A stretch of DNA of 11,452 bases. It comes from Arenicella sp. (GTDB lineage: Bacteria > Pseudomonadota > Gammaproteobacteria > Arenicellales > Arenicellaceae). The DNA is taken from the NCBI GenBank assembly GCA_023299895.1, contig JALZWI010000099.1, positions 1-11,452 on the forward strand, written 5' to 3'. The notes beneath the pieces are model-generated. The model was not told where the DNA came from. It did not search any database and saw only the letters and a program-made list of their open reading frames with translations. Positions 1 through 6,632 of the stretch are shown here, piece after piece (position 1 is the stretch's first letter; every line of letters begins with the position of its first letter). The translations under genes and the position numbers were made by a program.

Positions 1-1671
1 CTTGGCATAGGTTCAGAATCAGGTATCGAAGGTTGGGCAGTTGGCGCTTTTGTAATGGCTTTTGTATTAGCGATAGTTGCTTTAGTAGGGTTGTTTGTCA
101 TAACACCATTGGTGAGTCGGTGGTGCAATACTCGTTTTCAAAACAGCATTAAAAAGCAGTCCATATTGGGTAAGCTACTCAAGCTGTTGGATGAATTTAG
201 TCAAAGTTTGCTGATGGTTAGACAGGCAGGGCAAAGGACGCAACTGGTGATCTTGTCATTTCTAATTCGGGTATTGAAATACTTGGGGCTATTTTTATTA
301 TTTCGTGCGGTGGCTTTGCCTAGCTTTCAGGTATTAGCTGAGCTGCCTTTAGAAAAAATAGTTAGTGCATTAATTGGTGGTGAAATTGGTGCTAGTTTAC
401 CCATTCCTACCTTCATGAGTTTTGGCGCCTATGAAGCAGGTAGTGCCTTTGTGTTTCAATTGCTTGGAGTTGGAGAGCAAGCTGCCGTCGTCGTTACTAT
501 GCTGTGTGTTCATATTTGGAGTCAGTTTATGGAATATATTATTGGCACGTTATTGTTGGTGACTTTTATTTTGTTGAATCGCCGTGCTAAGCAAATTTCA
601 TCAGCTCGGCAACCACGGCGTCTAGCGGCGTTTGCGAGTTACGCCTTTGCGGGATTAGTACTCATCGCCGGTTCTTTCACTTTCGCATACCAACTGTGGG
701 CAGCGAGTAAGCTCGGAGCTCTGTCCGCACCCGCAGCTGGACAAATATCAGCTGACGCTGATGAATGGCGAGAACTATCCAAACAACACGTAAGCAATTT
801 AAAAGGCTTTGTCGTCTTTAGCTCTAACCGAGATGGTAATCATGATATTTTTAAACTTAATTTGACCAATTATGAGTTAAGTAAATTAACGACTCACCCG
901 AACACTGAAACGTACCCGAGATTATCACCTGACGGTTCAAAATTGATCTTTGCAAGAGGTCATGAAGAATGGGTATCTCAACGTAATATAGTTGCTTGGG
1001 ATATTTATGTGTTAGACCTAGCTACTATGCAAGAGCGCAAGGTTGGTAATAATGGTACTGCACCGCAATGGTTAAATGAAACAGAAATCACCTATCTGCA
1101 AGAATCGACTAAGGTTGTTAAAGTTAATACTGAAAATCTACTGACTGAAGTAATTTATGAAACGGGTGTCGGTAACCCAATGCCAGCGGGCACACCCATT
1201 CAAAACCCTGAATACAGTCCTGTTCGAGATCAATTAGTGTTTACTGGCAGGCAAAATCAAATTGGTACGAATACGGGACATTGGGGCACTGCCATCACCA
1301 CAGGGAATACTCACAAGGGTGGATTTAACGGTTGTGAATTAGCATGGAACTACAGCGGAGAAAAATTGTTCCAAGTTAACCCGGGCGGCAAGTTCAATGA
1401 CCTACAAATTATCAGCGTCGATCCAGACACCTTGAAATCATCCGTATTAATTGATCTAGATGGTGAATTTAGCCACGAATACTGGCCAAAAGATTCCTCC
1501 AACGGTGAATACATGGTCTTTGGTGCGAGTCGCAGTGAAAAAGAACACGAACACGATACACAAGATTATGAAATTTTTCTCTGGAAAGTCGGATCAGATC
1601 CGAGTAAGGCAACGCGATTAACGTTTCATACGGGCAATGATAATTGGCCAGATGTGTATATTGAGGACTAA
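1..1671 (+). CDS. Flippase-like membrane domain fused to TolB-like beta-propeller (5' end outside window)
   Basis: The frame is open from base 1, so the N-terminus lies outside the window; the ATG at 55 is probably internal, because it falls inside a hydrophobic segment. Counting from that ATG, hydrophobic segments lie near residues 1-19, 63-88, 143-173 and 193-213. Residues 114-128 (LPIPTFMSFGAYEAG) resemble the conserved late motif of the lysylphosphatidylglycerol-synthase membrane-domain family (UPF0104/YbhN/AglD-like), known from lipid-linked transport and aminoacyl-lipid enzymes. Residues 250-538 look like PD40/TolB-type propeller blades: SSNRDGNHDIFKLNL, LSPDGSKLIFARG and a final blade ending RLTFHTGNDNWPDV. 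After the last membrane segment the propeller should face one side of the inner membrane, most likely the periplasm, but this is inferred. The substrate is unknown. The gene converges on the zinc-ribbon gene with a 28-bp gap and no clear terminator. Confidence 0.75.
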   Translation, partial: LGIGSESGIEGWAVGAFVMAFVLAIVALVGLFVITPLVSRWCNTRFQNSIKKQSILGKLLKLLDEFSQSLLMVRQAGQRTQLVILSFLIRVLKYLGLFLLFRAVALPSFQVLAELPLEKIVSALIGGEIGASLPIPTFMSFGAYEAGSAFVFQLLGVGEQAAVVVTMLCVHIWSQFMEYIIGTLLLVTFILLNRRAKQISSARQPRRLAAFASYAFAGLVLIAGSFTFAYQLWAASKLGALSAPAAGQISADADEWRELSKQHVSNLKGFVVFSSNRDGNHDIFKLNLTNYELSKLTTHPNTETYPRLSPDGSKLIFARGHEEWVSQRNIVAWDIYVLDLATMQERKVGNNGTAPQWLNETEITYLQESTKVVKVNTENLLTEVIYETGVGNPMPAGTPIQNPEYSPVRDQLVFTGRQNQIGTNTGHWGTAITTGNTHKGGFNGCELAWNYSGEKLFQVNPGGKFNDLQIISVDPDTLKSSVLIDLDGEFSHEYWPKDSSNGEYMVFGASRSEKEHEHDTQDYEIFLWKVGSDPSKATRLTFHTGNDNWPDVYIED

Positions 1672-1699
1672 ACCTGAGCGTGTTTTTTTATCTCGCCAG

Positions 1700-2086
1700 C
1701 TACGCCTTTAAATTTGTTTTGAAGGTATCAATCGCACTAGTAACTCGTTCAAGAAGAGTTAGCTCAGAGTAGTCAGCAAACTCCCCTTCGTCAAAAAAGA
1801 CACCATAACAACTCGAGCAAGACTCTAGATCAATAGTGAGTTGTGAGGAATCGACCATCTTTATCATCACTGATTGACATTCCGGGCAATCGAAATCTCG
1901 AACTAGATTAGTGTTTGATGAGGCATTTAACTTAGATCCGTCTATCTCTTTAGCGATATCTAATTTTTTAGCAACTTCATGATCAGAATCACGAAACCAA
2001 ATGCCACTGCAGCCAGAGCACTTAGCGGCAGAGAAACTAAAATCTGTTAGTTCGTTCATTACGTTACTGCATTTAGGGCAATTCAT
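1700..2086 (-). CDS. Double zf-TFIIB-type zinc-ribbon protein
   Basis: A 128-residue protein made of two similar zinc ribbons joined by a polar linker. Ribbon 1 uses C3/C6 and C23/C26 (MNCPKCSNVM...KCSGCSGIWF). Ribbon 2 uses C67/C70 and C90/C93 (FDCPECQSVM...SCSSCYGVFFDEGE). The CPxC...C-x-x-C-x-G-x-(W/F)-F pattern followed by an acidic segment is typical of the zf-TFIIB family (PF13453), whose members are mostly uncharacterised. The ATG at 2086 is well supported by a GAGGAG Shine-Dalgarno sequence a few bases upstream. There is no signal peptide or membrane segment, so it is expected to be cytoplasmic. It follows the glycosyltransferase on the same strand after a 62-bp gap and may share its transcript. 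Metal binding is a safe inference; any nucleic-acid or protein partner is not visible. Confidence 0.8.
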   Translation of the reverse strand: MNCPKCSNVMNELTDFSFSAAKCSGCSGIWFRDSDHEVAKKLDIAKEIDGSKLNASSNTNLVRDFDCPECQSVMIKMVDSSQLTIDLESCSSCYGVFFDEGEFADYSELTLLERVTSAIDTFKTNLKA

Positions 2087-2148
2087 GAGTTCTCCTCGGG
2101 TAAATTGTTTTGAGTGCGTTTTAGCGCATTAGTTTGATAACAGTGTTT

Positions 2149-3324
2149 TTATTTGTTGACGATAATCGCGTTATAGGAACATTCTAATTGTAGCTTACAA
2201 ACCTGCCAAGAATAATGTTCTTCAAATTGTTTTAAGTTAGCTATTGACCTTGATTTTATTAATGCCTGATTTTTTGCTAATTCATCTAACAACTCAACTA
2301 CATGGCCGGCATCTTTTGCTAATGGTGTTCCTTTAGGCAGAAATTCTATGTTGTTGAGTGTGCTGAAAGCGACAACTGGTAGGCCACAGGCTAGGTAATT
2401 AAGCATTTTGCCACTACCCTCACCAGCATTGTTATTTTTCGGGTCGATCCCAATATCGGCTAGGCAGAGAAATTCACTGAGTTGTTCAAAGTCTATTTGA
2501 CCAGTAAGAGAACAAACATTTTGACATTGTTCTTGTTCTAAAAACGGCTGTAGGTTTTCAGTTGGGTAGCCGATAATCAAAAAATGTATTATCTCCGAGT
2601 TAGCTGCTTTGATGATGGTTTTCAGCTCGCTAAGACCTTTGCTTTCGAGCAACGCACCAGAGTAAACAACCAGTGTCTTATCTTTAGGTAAACTCCATTT
2701 TTTCTGTAGTTCATCTTTTCGATTTTTTGGTAGCGGTTTAGACTTATCTGCACCGTCTTGAGCCAGTGATACTTTATTGGGATTGACTGAAAAGTCTTGT
2801 TGAATTTTTTCAAGGCTGTGCTGTGACGAGCAGAGGATATGATCGGCAAACTTCATCAAGCACCATTCAAGACTTTTGATTGGCCATTTTAGATATGACT
2901 TTTTCTTGAAAGAGCCATGTGCTTCCAATTCACCGCTTAAGCTGCCTTGCATATCGCCAATGACTGGTGTCCGATGCCAGAAGAAAGCCCATTTTATCAG
3001 CAAACCAATTAATAAGCCCTCGTGTAAGTGAGCGTGGATCACCTGTGGTCGTAAACGTCGATATTCTTTAGTACACAATATTAGCAAGCGCCAATCGGCT
3101 AGTAGTTTATATTTGCTTGGGCCAGCTGCTGTTTGTGTATAGTTGGCAATGATTTTAATGCGTTTGGTGTTTATTGACGCGATATCTCGTCCATGATGAT
3201 AGGTGCAAACGGTGTTCTCATAGCCTAATTCGCTTAGGCATCGCACAATGCCCTCGATGCGAATATGACAGCCACGATCTGAGAAGAAGGGTGTCGGGGC
3301 GATATGTAAAATTTTTTTAGACAC
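2149..3324 (-). CDS. Glycosyltransferase, GT4-like (GT-B fold)
   Basis: A 391-residue protein with the two-domain layout of GT-B enzymes. The N-terminal acceptor domain begins KILHIAPTPFFSDRGCHIRIEGI, the usual first strand and loop of GT4 enzymes, and contains PQVIHAHLHEG near 93-103. The C-terminal nucleotide-sugar domain starts near 216 (TLVVYSGALLESKGL) and contains CLADIGIDPKNNNAGEGSGK then MLNYLACGLPVVAF, with E302 in the region where the family has its donor-binding acidic motif. It probably moves a sugar from a nucleotide donor to a glycan or lipid at the inner face of the membrane; donor and acceptor cannot be read from the sequence. The start is a GTG lying inside the last codons of the upstream dehydrogenase gene (8-bp overlap), which implies coupled translation. 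Confidence 0.82.
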   Translation of the reverse strand: MSKKILHIAPTPFFSDRGCHIRIEGIVRCLSELGYENTVCTYHHGRDIASINTKRIKIIANYTQTAAGPSKYKLLADWRLLILCTKEYRRLRPQVIHAHLHEGLLIGLLIKWAFFWHRTPVIGDMQGSLSGELEAHGSFKKKSYLKWPIKSLEWCLMKFADHILCSSQHSLEKIQQDFSVNPNKVSLAQDGADKSKPLPKNRKDELQKKWSLPKDKTLVVYSGALLESKGLSELKTIIKAANSEIIHFLIIGYPTENLQPFLEQEQCQNVCSLTGQIDFEQLSEFLCLADIGIDPKNNNAGEGSGKMLNYLACGLPVVAFSTLNNIEFLPKGTPLAKDAGHVVELLDELAKNQALIKSRSIANLKQFEEHYSWQVCKLQLECSYNAIIVNK

Positions 3325-4993
3325 CGCTTAAGCTGTCTCTCACTTGTTGCTGTTCATTAAGTGCCAGAGCAATTTGTTGATCTTTTTCATCCGCCGTCCA
3401 GTCTAGCAATTTAGCCATTAGTTCCGCGACTTTTCTGATCTCGTCATCATTGATTCCTAGCAAGCCCACTGATGTTCGTCCGAATAGAACATCACGCAAT
3501 TTGACGGCTTGCTCGTGCAGGACTGCCCAATTTACTTGCCCTAAAATATCGGGCTGAGATTGGCAAACTGTTTGCATTAATTGCGGTGTTAAGCTTGCGA
3601 TAAAGTCATCAATATCACTGCCGTAATTGTCGATTAAATGTAGTATGAGCGCTTCACTGAATTGATCTTTGTATTGGGTTGATTTGGCATGTCTAAATTT
3701 TTCTAGACTGCTGTATTGGCTGTTGTGCAGTTTTAGTTTGTTAATCTTGGTTACTGGCTTGCCGAGTTTTTGAGCGATTGTTTTAAGGCTTAGTGCTGAT
3801 AGTTTTCGTCCCGTCGTATATTTGGCACCAAGTGCAGTAATATAGCCTTCAATTTGATCTGATTTGGCATGGTCAATAATTTGATATTCACCTGAGCCTT
3901 GATAGACCTCGCTTTGTATGTTTTCTGTCTTTAGTGGGTACAGGCCTGAGTAGCCTGAGATCAGATTATTATGACCTAGCTTAAGTTCAGGCAGCGCTTG
4001 ATTAACTGCATCGAGTAGTTGTTGTACATGGCTTGCTTGGATTCTGCCATCTAACTTCGGGCTAACAACTTCATCATAGCTGGTGCCGATTAAAGAAAGG
4101 CCACGCCAAGGAATAATAAAGACGTGTCGACCCCCGCGATCTACTTTAGCGTCGCTTTGATGCTTAGTGGTAATGGCAATTGCATGGTCGGCGATTTGTG
4201 GGCAAATAATGTGCGAGCCAACAGCAAACCCAGTAATGCTGTTTTTATCTTGTAAAGAAGAATTTAGTTGGTCTATCCATGGGCCAGCGGCATTAATGAC
4301 TAGACGGCTTTTTATTTCAAATGATTCACCTGAAATTTGATCGGTTGCTAATACTCCAGCCACTCGGGTATCTTGCTTAATCAGTGTTTCTGCCCGTATA
4401 TAATTAAATACGGCTGAGCCATTTTGGCGAGCGGTTTGCAAAATTGCTAGTACCATACGTTCGCTGTCGTGCATATGCCGTTCATGAAACACGACCGCAC
4501 CCGTATTTGATGAATCACTCATGTCGCAAATTTTATTCAGAGCTTGAGCAGAGATAAATTTGGTCGGCGCGAGTTGTTGTTCTGCTGATTGAATGATTGA
4601 GTTTTCGCCTAGGCACAAAGTACGATAAGCCAACATGCCGCAATTAAGAAATAATTTACTGCGTGCAAAGTCTTTATAAGTTGGAACTGCGAACGGCACA
4701 GATACGGATAAATGCGGTGCTGCATAAATATAATGTGCTCGTTCTAATGCAGACTCACGTACTCGAGTAAACTGCATTTGTTGTAAATAGCGTATGCCAC
4801 TGTGCAATAGTTTGGACGAAGACGATGAGGTCTGAGACGCGTAGTCAGATTGCTCAATCAAGGCAGTTTTATAACCTAAATGGCTACAGTGTAAAGCCAA
4901 CCAGGCACCAGAAATTCCGCCGCCAATAATTGTGACATCATAGTGTTGAGATTTTAACGGGGCAATATCTCGTTTTGTGGCTATCGAAGTCAT
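3317..4993 (-). CDS. GlpD-like FAD-dependent dehydrogenase (glycerol-3-phosphate dehydrogenase family)
   Basis: A 558-residue protein, longer than E. coli GlpD (about 500). Residues 19-48 form the FAD-binding Rossmann motif (DVTIIGGGISGAWLA...ALIEQ). Then come SSSSSKLLHSGIRYLQ (56-71), matching the GlpD SSASSKLIHGGLRYLE motif, NAAGPWIDQL (234-243), GSHIICP (259-265), FIIPWRGLSLIGTSYDE (292-308) and AKYTTGRKL (390-398). The C-terminal helical domain has HEQAVKLRDVLFGRT (493-507). This is clearly the GlpD family, which oxidises glycerol-3-phosphate at the membrane and passes electrons to quinone. However, the GlpD GVRPL motif reads GLYPL here, and the TRDY segment reads SGEY, so the substrate may differ. 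Translational overlap with a glycosyltransferase also argues against simple glycerol catabolism. The ATG at 4993 lacks an obvious Shine-Dalgarno sequence. Confidence 0.82.
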   Translation of the reverse strand: MTSIATKRDIAPLKSQHYDVTIIGGGISGAWLALHCSHLGYKTALIEQSDYASQTSSSSSKLLHSGIRYLQQMQFTRVRESALERAHYIYAAPHLSVSVPFAVPTYKDFARSKLFLNCGMLAYRTLCLGENSIIQSAEQQLAPTKFISAQALNKICDMSDSSNTGAVVFHERHMHDSERMVLAILQTARQNGSAVFNYIRAETLIKQDTRVAGVLATDQISGESFEIKSRLVINAAGPWIDQLNSSLQDKNSITGFAVGSHIICPQIADHAIAITTKHQSDAKVDRGGRHVFIIPWRGLSLIGTSYDEVVSPKLDGRIQASHVQQLLDAVNQALPELKLGHNNLISGYSGLYPLKTENIQSEVYQGSGEYQIIDHAKSDQIEGYITALGAKYTTGRKLSALSLKTIAQKLGKPVTKINKLKLHNSQYSSLEKFRHAKSTQYKDQFSEALILHLIDNYGSDIDDFIASLTPQLMQTVCQSQPDILGQVNWAVLHEQAVKLRDVLFGRTSVGLLGINDDEIRKVAELMAKLLDWTADEKDQQIALALNEQQQVRDSLSGV

Positions 4994-5023
4994 GTGAAGG
5001 ATTTAATTAAGAACTCGTTCAAA

Positions 5024-5029
5024 ATTATA
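5024..5029 (-). promoter_or_regulatory. Candidate -10 box for the GlpD-like gene
   Basis: The minus strand reads TATAAT here, 31 bp before the dehydrogenase start codon, in AT-rich DNA. That would give a leader of roughly 24 nt. No good -35 hexamer lies 16-18 bp upstream (GCAACT or similar), so the site would need an activator or may be chance in AT-rich sequence. Confidence 0.3.
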
Positions 5030-5112
5030 AATTCTTCTTTTTAGGTAGTTGCTAGACATTTATTCGGTAAATTGAATTTAGGGAAGTGATTATTTTGCAT
5101 AATTGCCTAAAA

Positions 5113-5130
5113 TTCACCCATATGGGTGAA
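5113..5130. promoter_or_regulatory. Perfect 18-bp palindrome, operator-like
   Basis: TTCACCCATATGGGTGAA is identical to its reverse complement over all 18 bases. It sits in the gap about 120 bp upstream of the GlpD-like start codon. The length and central AT step suit a dimeric DNA-binding regulator. With no loop between the arms it is a poor RNA hairpin and is not followed by a T-run, so it does not look like a terminator. The regulator is unknown. Confidence 0.45.
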
Positions 5131-5162
5131 GAAATAATTATTTTATCGGCCTATAGTTATAT

Positions 5163-5247
5163 TTCCTCTTTATTGAGGAGTCGAGTCAAATGGACCCATT
5201 CATAGAATTGAGTGTTCCCCTACGGATGGGGGGTTTAGTCAATTCTA
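5163..5247 (+). other. Two consecutive hairpins in the 305-bp gap (possible structured RNA)
   Basis: Hairpin A (5163-5180) pairs TTCCTC with GAGGAG around a 6-base loop and would hide a Shine-Dalgarno-like GAGGAG. Hairpin B (5203-5247) has perfect 9-bp arms, TAGAATTGA and TCAATTCTA. Inside them a second stem pairs GTTCCCC with GGGGGGT around the loop TACGGAT. Three pairs of that inner stem are G-U wobbles when read as plus-strand RNA but become A/C mismatches on the minus strand, so the fold favours plus-strand RNA. No convincing promoter or terminator was found. The rest of the 4994-5298 gap is AT-rich with nothing else recognisable. Confidence 0.35.
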
Positions 5248-5282
5248 CTTATTATTCTACAAACGGGCTCGGTCTCAAATAG
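5190..5282 (+). CDS. Possible 30-residue small ORF (doubtful)
   Basis: An ATG at 5190 is preceded by GAGGAG at a 9-base spacing and opens a 30-codon frame ending in TAG. The predicted peptide starts MDPFIELSVPLRMGGLVNS and has no membrane segment, signal peptide or motif that I recognise. The Shine-Dalgarno sequence is part of a 6-bp hairpin, and a larger hairpin lies inside the frame, so it could be a regulated leader-type ORF or simply the by-product of a structured RNA. It is listed only because of the ribosome-binding site; short frames like this arise easily by chance. Confidence 0.18.
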   Translation: MDPFIELSVPLRMGGLVNSTYYSTNGLGLK

Positions 5283-5298
5283 CTTGTAAAAATCCGAT

Positions 5299-5913
5299 TT
5301 ACGAATCACTTAAGACTGAAACAGATTCAATAATCACATCTTCAACTGGTACGTCACCGAAAGGGCCGTTTTGACCTGTTTTAACTTTTTTGATTTTGTC
5401 TACAACGTTAGTACCATCAGTTACCTTGCCAAAGACTGCATAGCCCCAGCCTTGAGTAGTCGTACTTGAATGATTTAAGAAATCATTGTCATTCACATTA
5501 ATGAAAAATTGTGCTGTGGCTGAGTGAGGGTCGCCAGTTCGAGCCATTGCGACTGTATATTCATCGTTTTTGAGACCGTTATTAGCTTCATTTGGGATGG
5601 GTGCATTCACCTCTTTTTGTTGCATGCCTGGCTCAAAACCACCCCCTTGAACCATAAAGTTACCGATTACACGATGAAAAATAGTACCGTTGTAATGACC
5701 GTTTTCGACATACGATAGAAAATTTTGTACGGTTACGGGTGCATTTTTAGCATCTAATTCAAGAGTAATGTCGCCGTGATTGGTTTTGATAGTGACCATG
5801 TGAGTATCCTGTTCAAGAGTGGTTGAAGTCGTAGTGTGGTTGTCTTGTGCTTGGCTGGCCGCCATGTTCAGACAAAACATAATTAATAGAGTGCTTAGGG
5901 ATAAAATTCGCAT
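5299..5913 (-). CDS. Cyclophilin-type peptidyl-prolyl cis-trans isomerase, PpiB-like with added signal peptide
   Basis: A 204-residue protein read from the ATG at 5913, chosen because GGAG lies 5 bases upstream and a signal peptide follows at once; an in-frame TTG at 5946 has no such support. Residues 1-23 ([20 protein letters not shown] then QAQ) look like a Sec signal peptide, probably cut after AQ. Residues 24-38 are a Thr-rich linker. Residues 39-202 are a cyclophilin domain close to E. coli Ppi[46 protein letters not shown] and [11 protein letters not shown]. Likely active-site residues R81, Q89, Q135 and W156 are present. It should catalyse prolyl isomerisation in periplasmic proteins. 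An internal ATG at codon 39 matches the normal PpiB start and has its own Shine-Dalgarno sequence, so a cytoplasmic form is possible. It lies downstream of fau on the same strand. Confidence 0.9.
   Translation of the reverse strand: MRILSLSTLLIMFCLNMAASQAQDNHTTTSTTLEQDTHMVTIKTNHGDITLELDAKNAPVTVQNFLSYVENGHYNGTIFHRVIGNFMVQGGGFEPGMQQKEVNAPIPNEANNGLKNDEYTVAMARTGDPHSATAQFFINVNDNDFLNHSSTTTQGWGYAVFGKVTDGTNVVDKIKKVKTGQNGPFGDVPVEDVIIESVSVLSDS
5797..5810 (-). promoter_or_regulatory. Internal ribosome-binding site and ATG inside the cyclophilin gene
   Basis: On the minus strand AGGA (5810-5807) is followed after 7 bases by an in-frame ATG (5799-5797). That ATG encodes Met39, the first residue of the sequence aligning to the normal start of cytoplasmic PpiB ([11 protein letters not shown]). 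The site could drive a signal-less short form. Sequence and spacing are seen directly; use in the cell is inferred. Confidence 0.4.
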
Positions 5914-5964
5914 ATTGTCTCCAATTGAATGCCTTTTTGGCGGCAAAAGTATTTTTGAGTTAAT

Positions 5965-5970
5965 ATTATA
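5965..5970 (-). promoter_or_regulatory. Candidate -10 box of the cyclophilin gene
   Basis: The minus strand has a perfect TATAAT within GAATATAATATTAAC, 52 bp before the cyclophilin ATG. The -35 position falls inside the 18-bp tandem repeats just upstream (about ACTAAT) and is a poor match to TTGACA. A start site near 5958 would give a leader of about 45 nt. The gene could also be read through from fau. Confidence 0.4.
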
Positions 5971-5972
5971 TT

Positions 5973-6026
5973 CGTTCTAGACAGTTTATTAGTTCTAGAC
6001 AGTTTATTCGTTCTAGACAGTATATT
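5973..6026. repeat. Three 18-bp tandem repeats at the 3' end of fau
   Basis: Three adjacent copies of an 18-bp unit lie at 5973-5990, 5991-6008 and 6009-6026. The plus strand reads CGTTCTAGACAGTTTATT; copy 2 begins with A, and copy 3 has TATATT at its end. Copy 3 overlaps the last codons and stop of fau, so the array seems to have grown by duplicating the gene's end. The length is a multiple of three, and each copy carries the same in-frame TAG, so losing or gaining copies would not change the protein. Copy 1 abuts the TATAAT in front of the cyclophilin gene. Confidence 0.9.
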
Positions 6027-6618
6027 TGTTAGTCGGATCAATTATTTCTAGGTTGGTGAGTATAACATCTAACGGCACATCCCAAAGCTCGGCCTGAATT
6101 GAATCAAGTTGTTGGAAGTCATGTGCTAGGCCGACTAGTGCGGGCTTGTCATCGTCTAGTTTATTCGCGATGGCTTTGTCATAAAAACCCGCTCCCATTC
6201 CAATACGGTTTCCCTGCTGGTCAAAGCCGACCAAAGGCATGAGAATGACATCAAACATTGCTAGCGTTAATGATTCGCCACTACCGATTGGTTCTAAAAT
6301 CCCATAGCGGTTGTTGATTTTCTTTTCCTTAGAGGAAAAAAATTGCATTACCTTGTTTTGATAATCAATTATTTTCGGTAGATAAATTTCTCCAGTTAGA
6401 TTGTTTGTAAGTAAGTGAGGTGATATTTCACCATTAAATGCTGAGTAACTGAGGATGTTTTTGGCATTTGACAGCTCTGCATTGAGAGCTTGGCTCGACT
6501 CGCCTGTGTCCTTGATCTGCTGTGCTGCTTTAGTTAACTCAGCCTTAGTTAGCTTACTACGCCGCTGAATCAGGGCTTGTCTGAGCGTTTTTTTGTGCAG
6601 GTTTTTGTTCTTTTTCAT
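6013..6618 (-). CDS. fau: 5-formyltetrahydrofolate cyclo-ligase
   Basis: A 201-residue protein of the 5-FTHF cyclo-ligase (YgfA) family, which uses ATP to turn 5-formyl-THF into 5,10-methenyl-THF and so returns a storage or inhibitory folate to the one-carbon pool in the cytoplasm. The family signature is clear: MPLVGFDQQGNRIGMGAGFYD (127-147) is the nucleotide and folate binding loop, preceded by an N-terminal basic LRQALIQRRSKL (12-23) and by GEISPHLL (63-70). Length is normal. The ATG at 6618 sits directly behind AAAGGA with almost no spacer, which may weaken initiation, but no better in-frame start is seen. The position just downstream of 6S RNA on the same strand matches the ssrS-ygfA (fau) arrangement of E. 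coli, where both come from one transcript. Tandem repeats flank the gene on both sides. Confidence 0.93.
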   Translation of the reverse strand: MKKNKNLHKKTLRQALIQRRSKLTKAELTKAAQQIKDTGESSQALNAELSNAKNILSYSAFNGEISPHLLTNNLTGEIYLPKIIDYQNKVMQFFSSKEKKINNRYGILEPIGSGESLTLAMFDVILMPLVGFDQQGNRIGMGAGFYDKAIANKLDDDKPALVGLAHDFQQLDSIQAELWDVPLDVILTNLEIIDPTNKYTV

Positions 6619-6632
6619 TCCTTTATACTAGT

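Noticed and set aside
1672..1699. Terminator between the propeller gene and the zinc-ribbon gene
   Set aside because: A run of seven Ts is present, but no stable stem precedes it on the plus strand and none leads into the A-run on the minus strand.
2087..2148. Regulatory hairpin between the glycosyltransferase and zinc-ribbon genes
   Set aside because: The only inverted repeat is TGCG/CGCA (4 bp) around a 6-base loop, too weak to call a terminator or attenuator.
2622..2849. 75-codon minus-strand ORF
   Set aside because: It lies wholly inside the glycosyltransferase gene in another frame and shows no domain or own ribosome-binding site.
5914..5946. Upstream TTG start extending the cyclophilin by 11 residues
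   Set aside because: The extension puts charged residues before the signal peptide, and the ATG at 5913 has a GGAG at ideal spacing.
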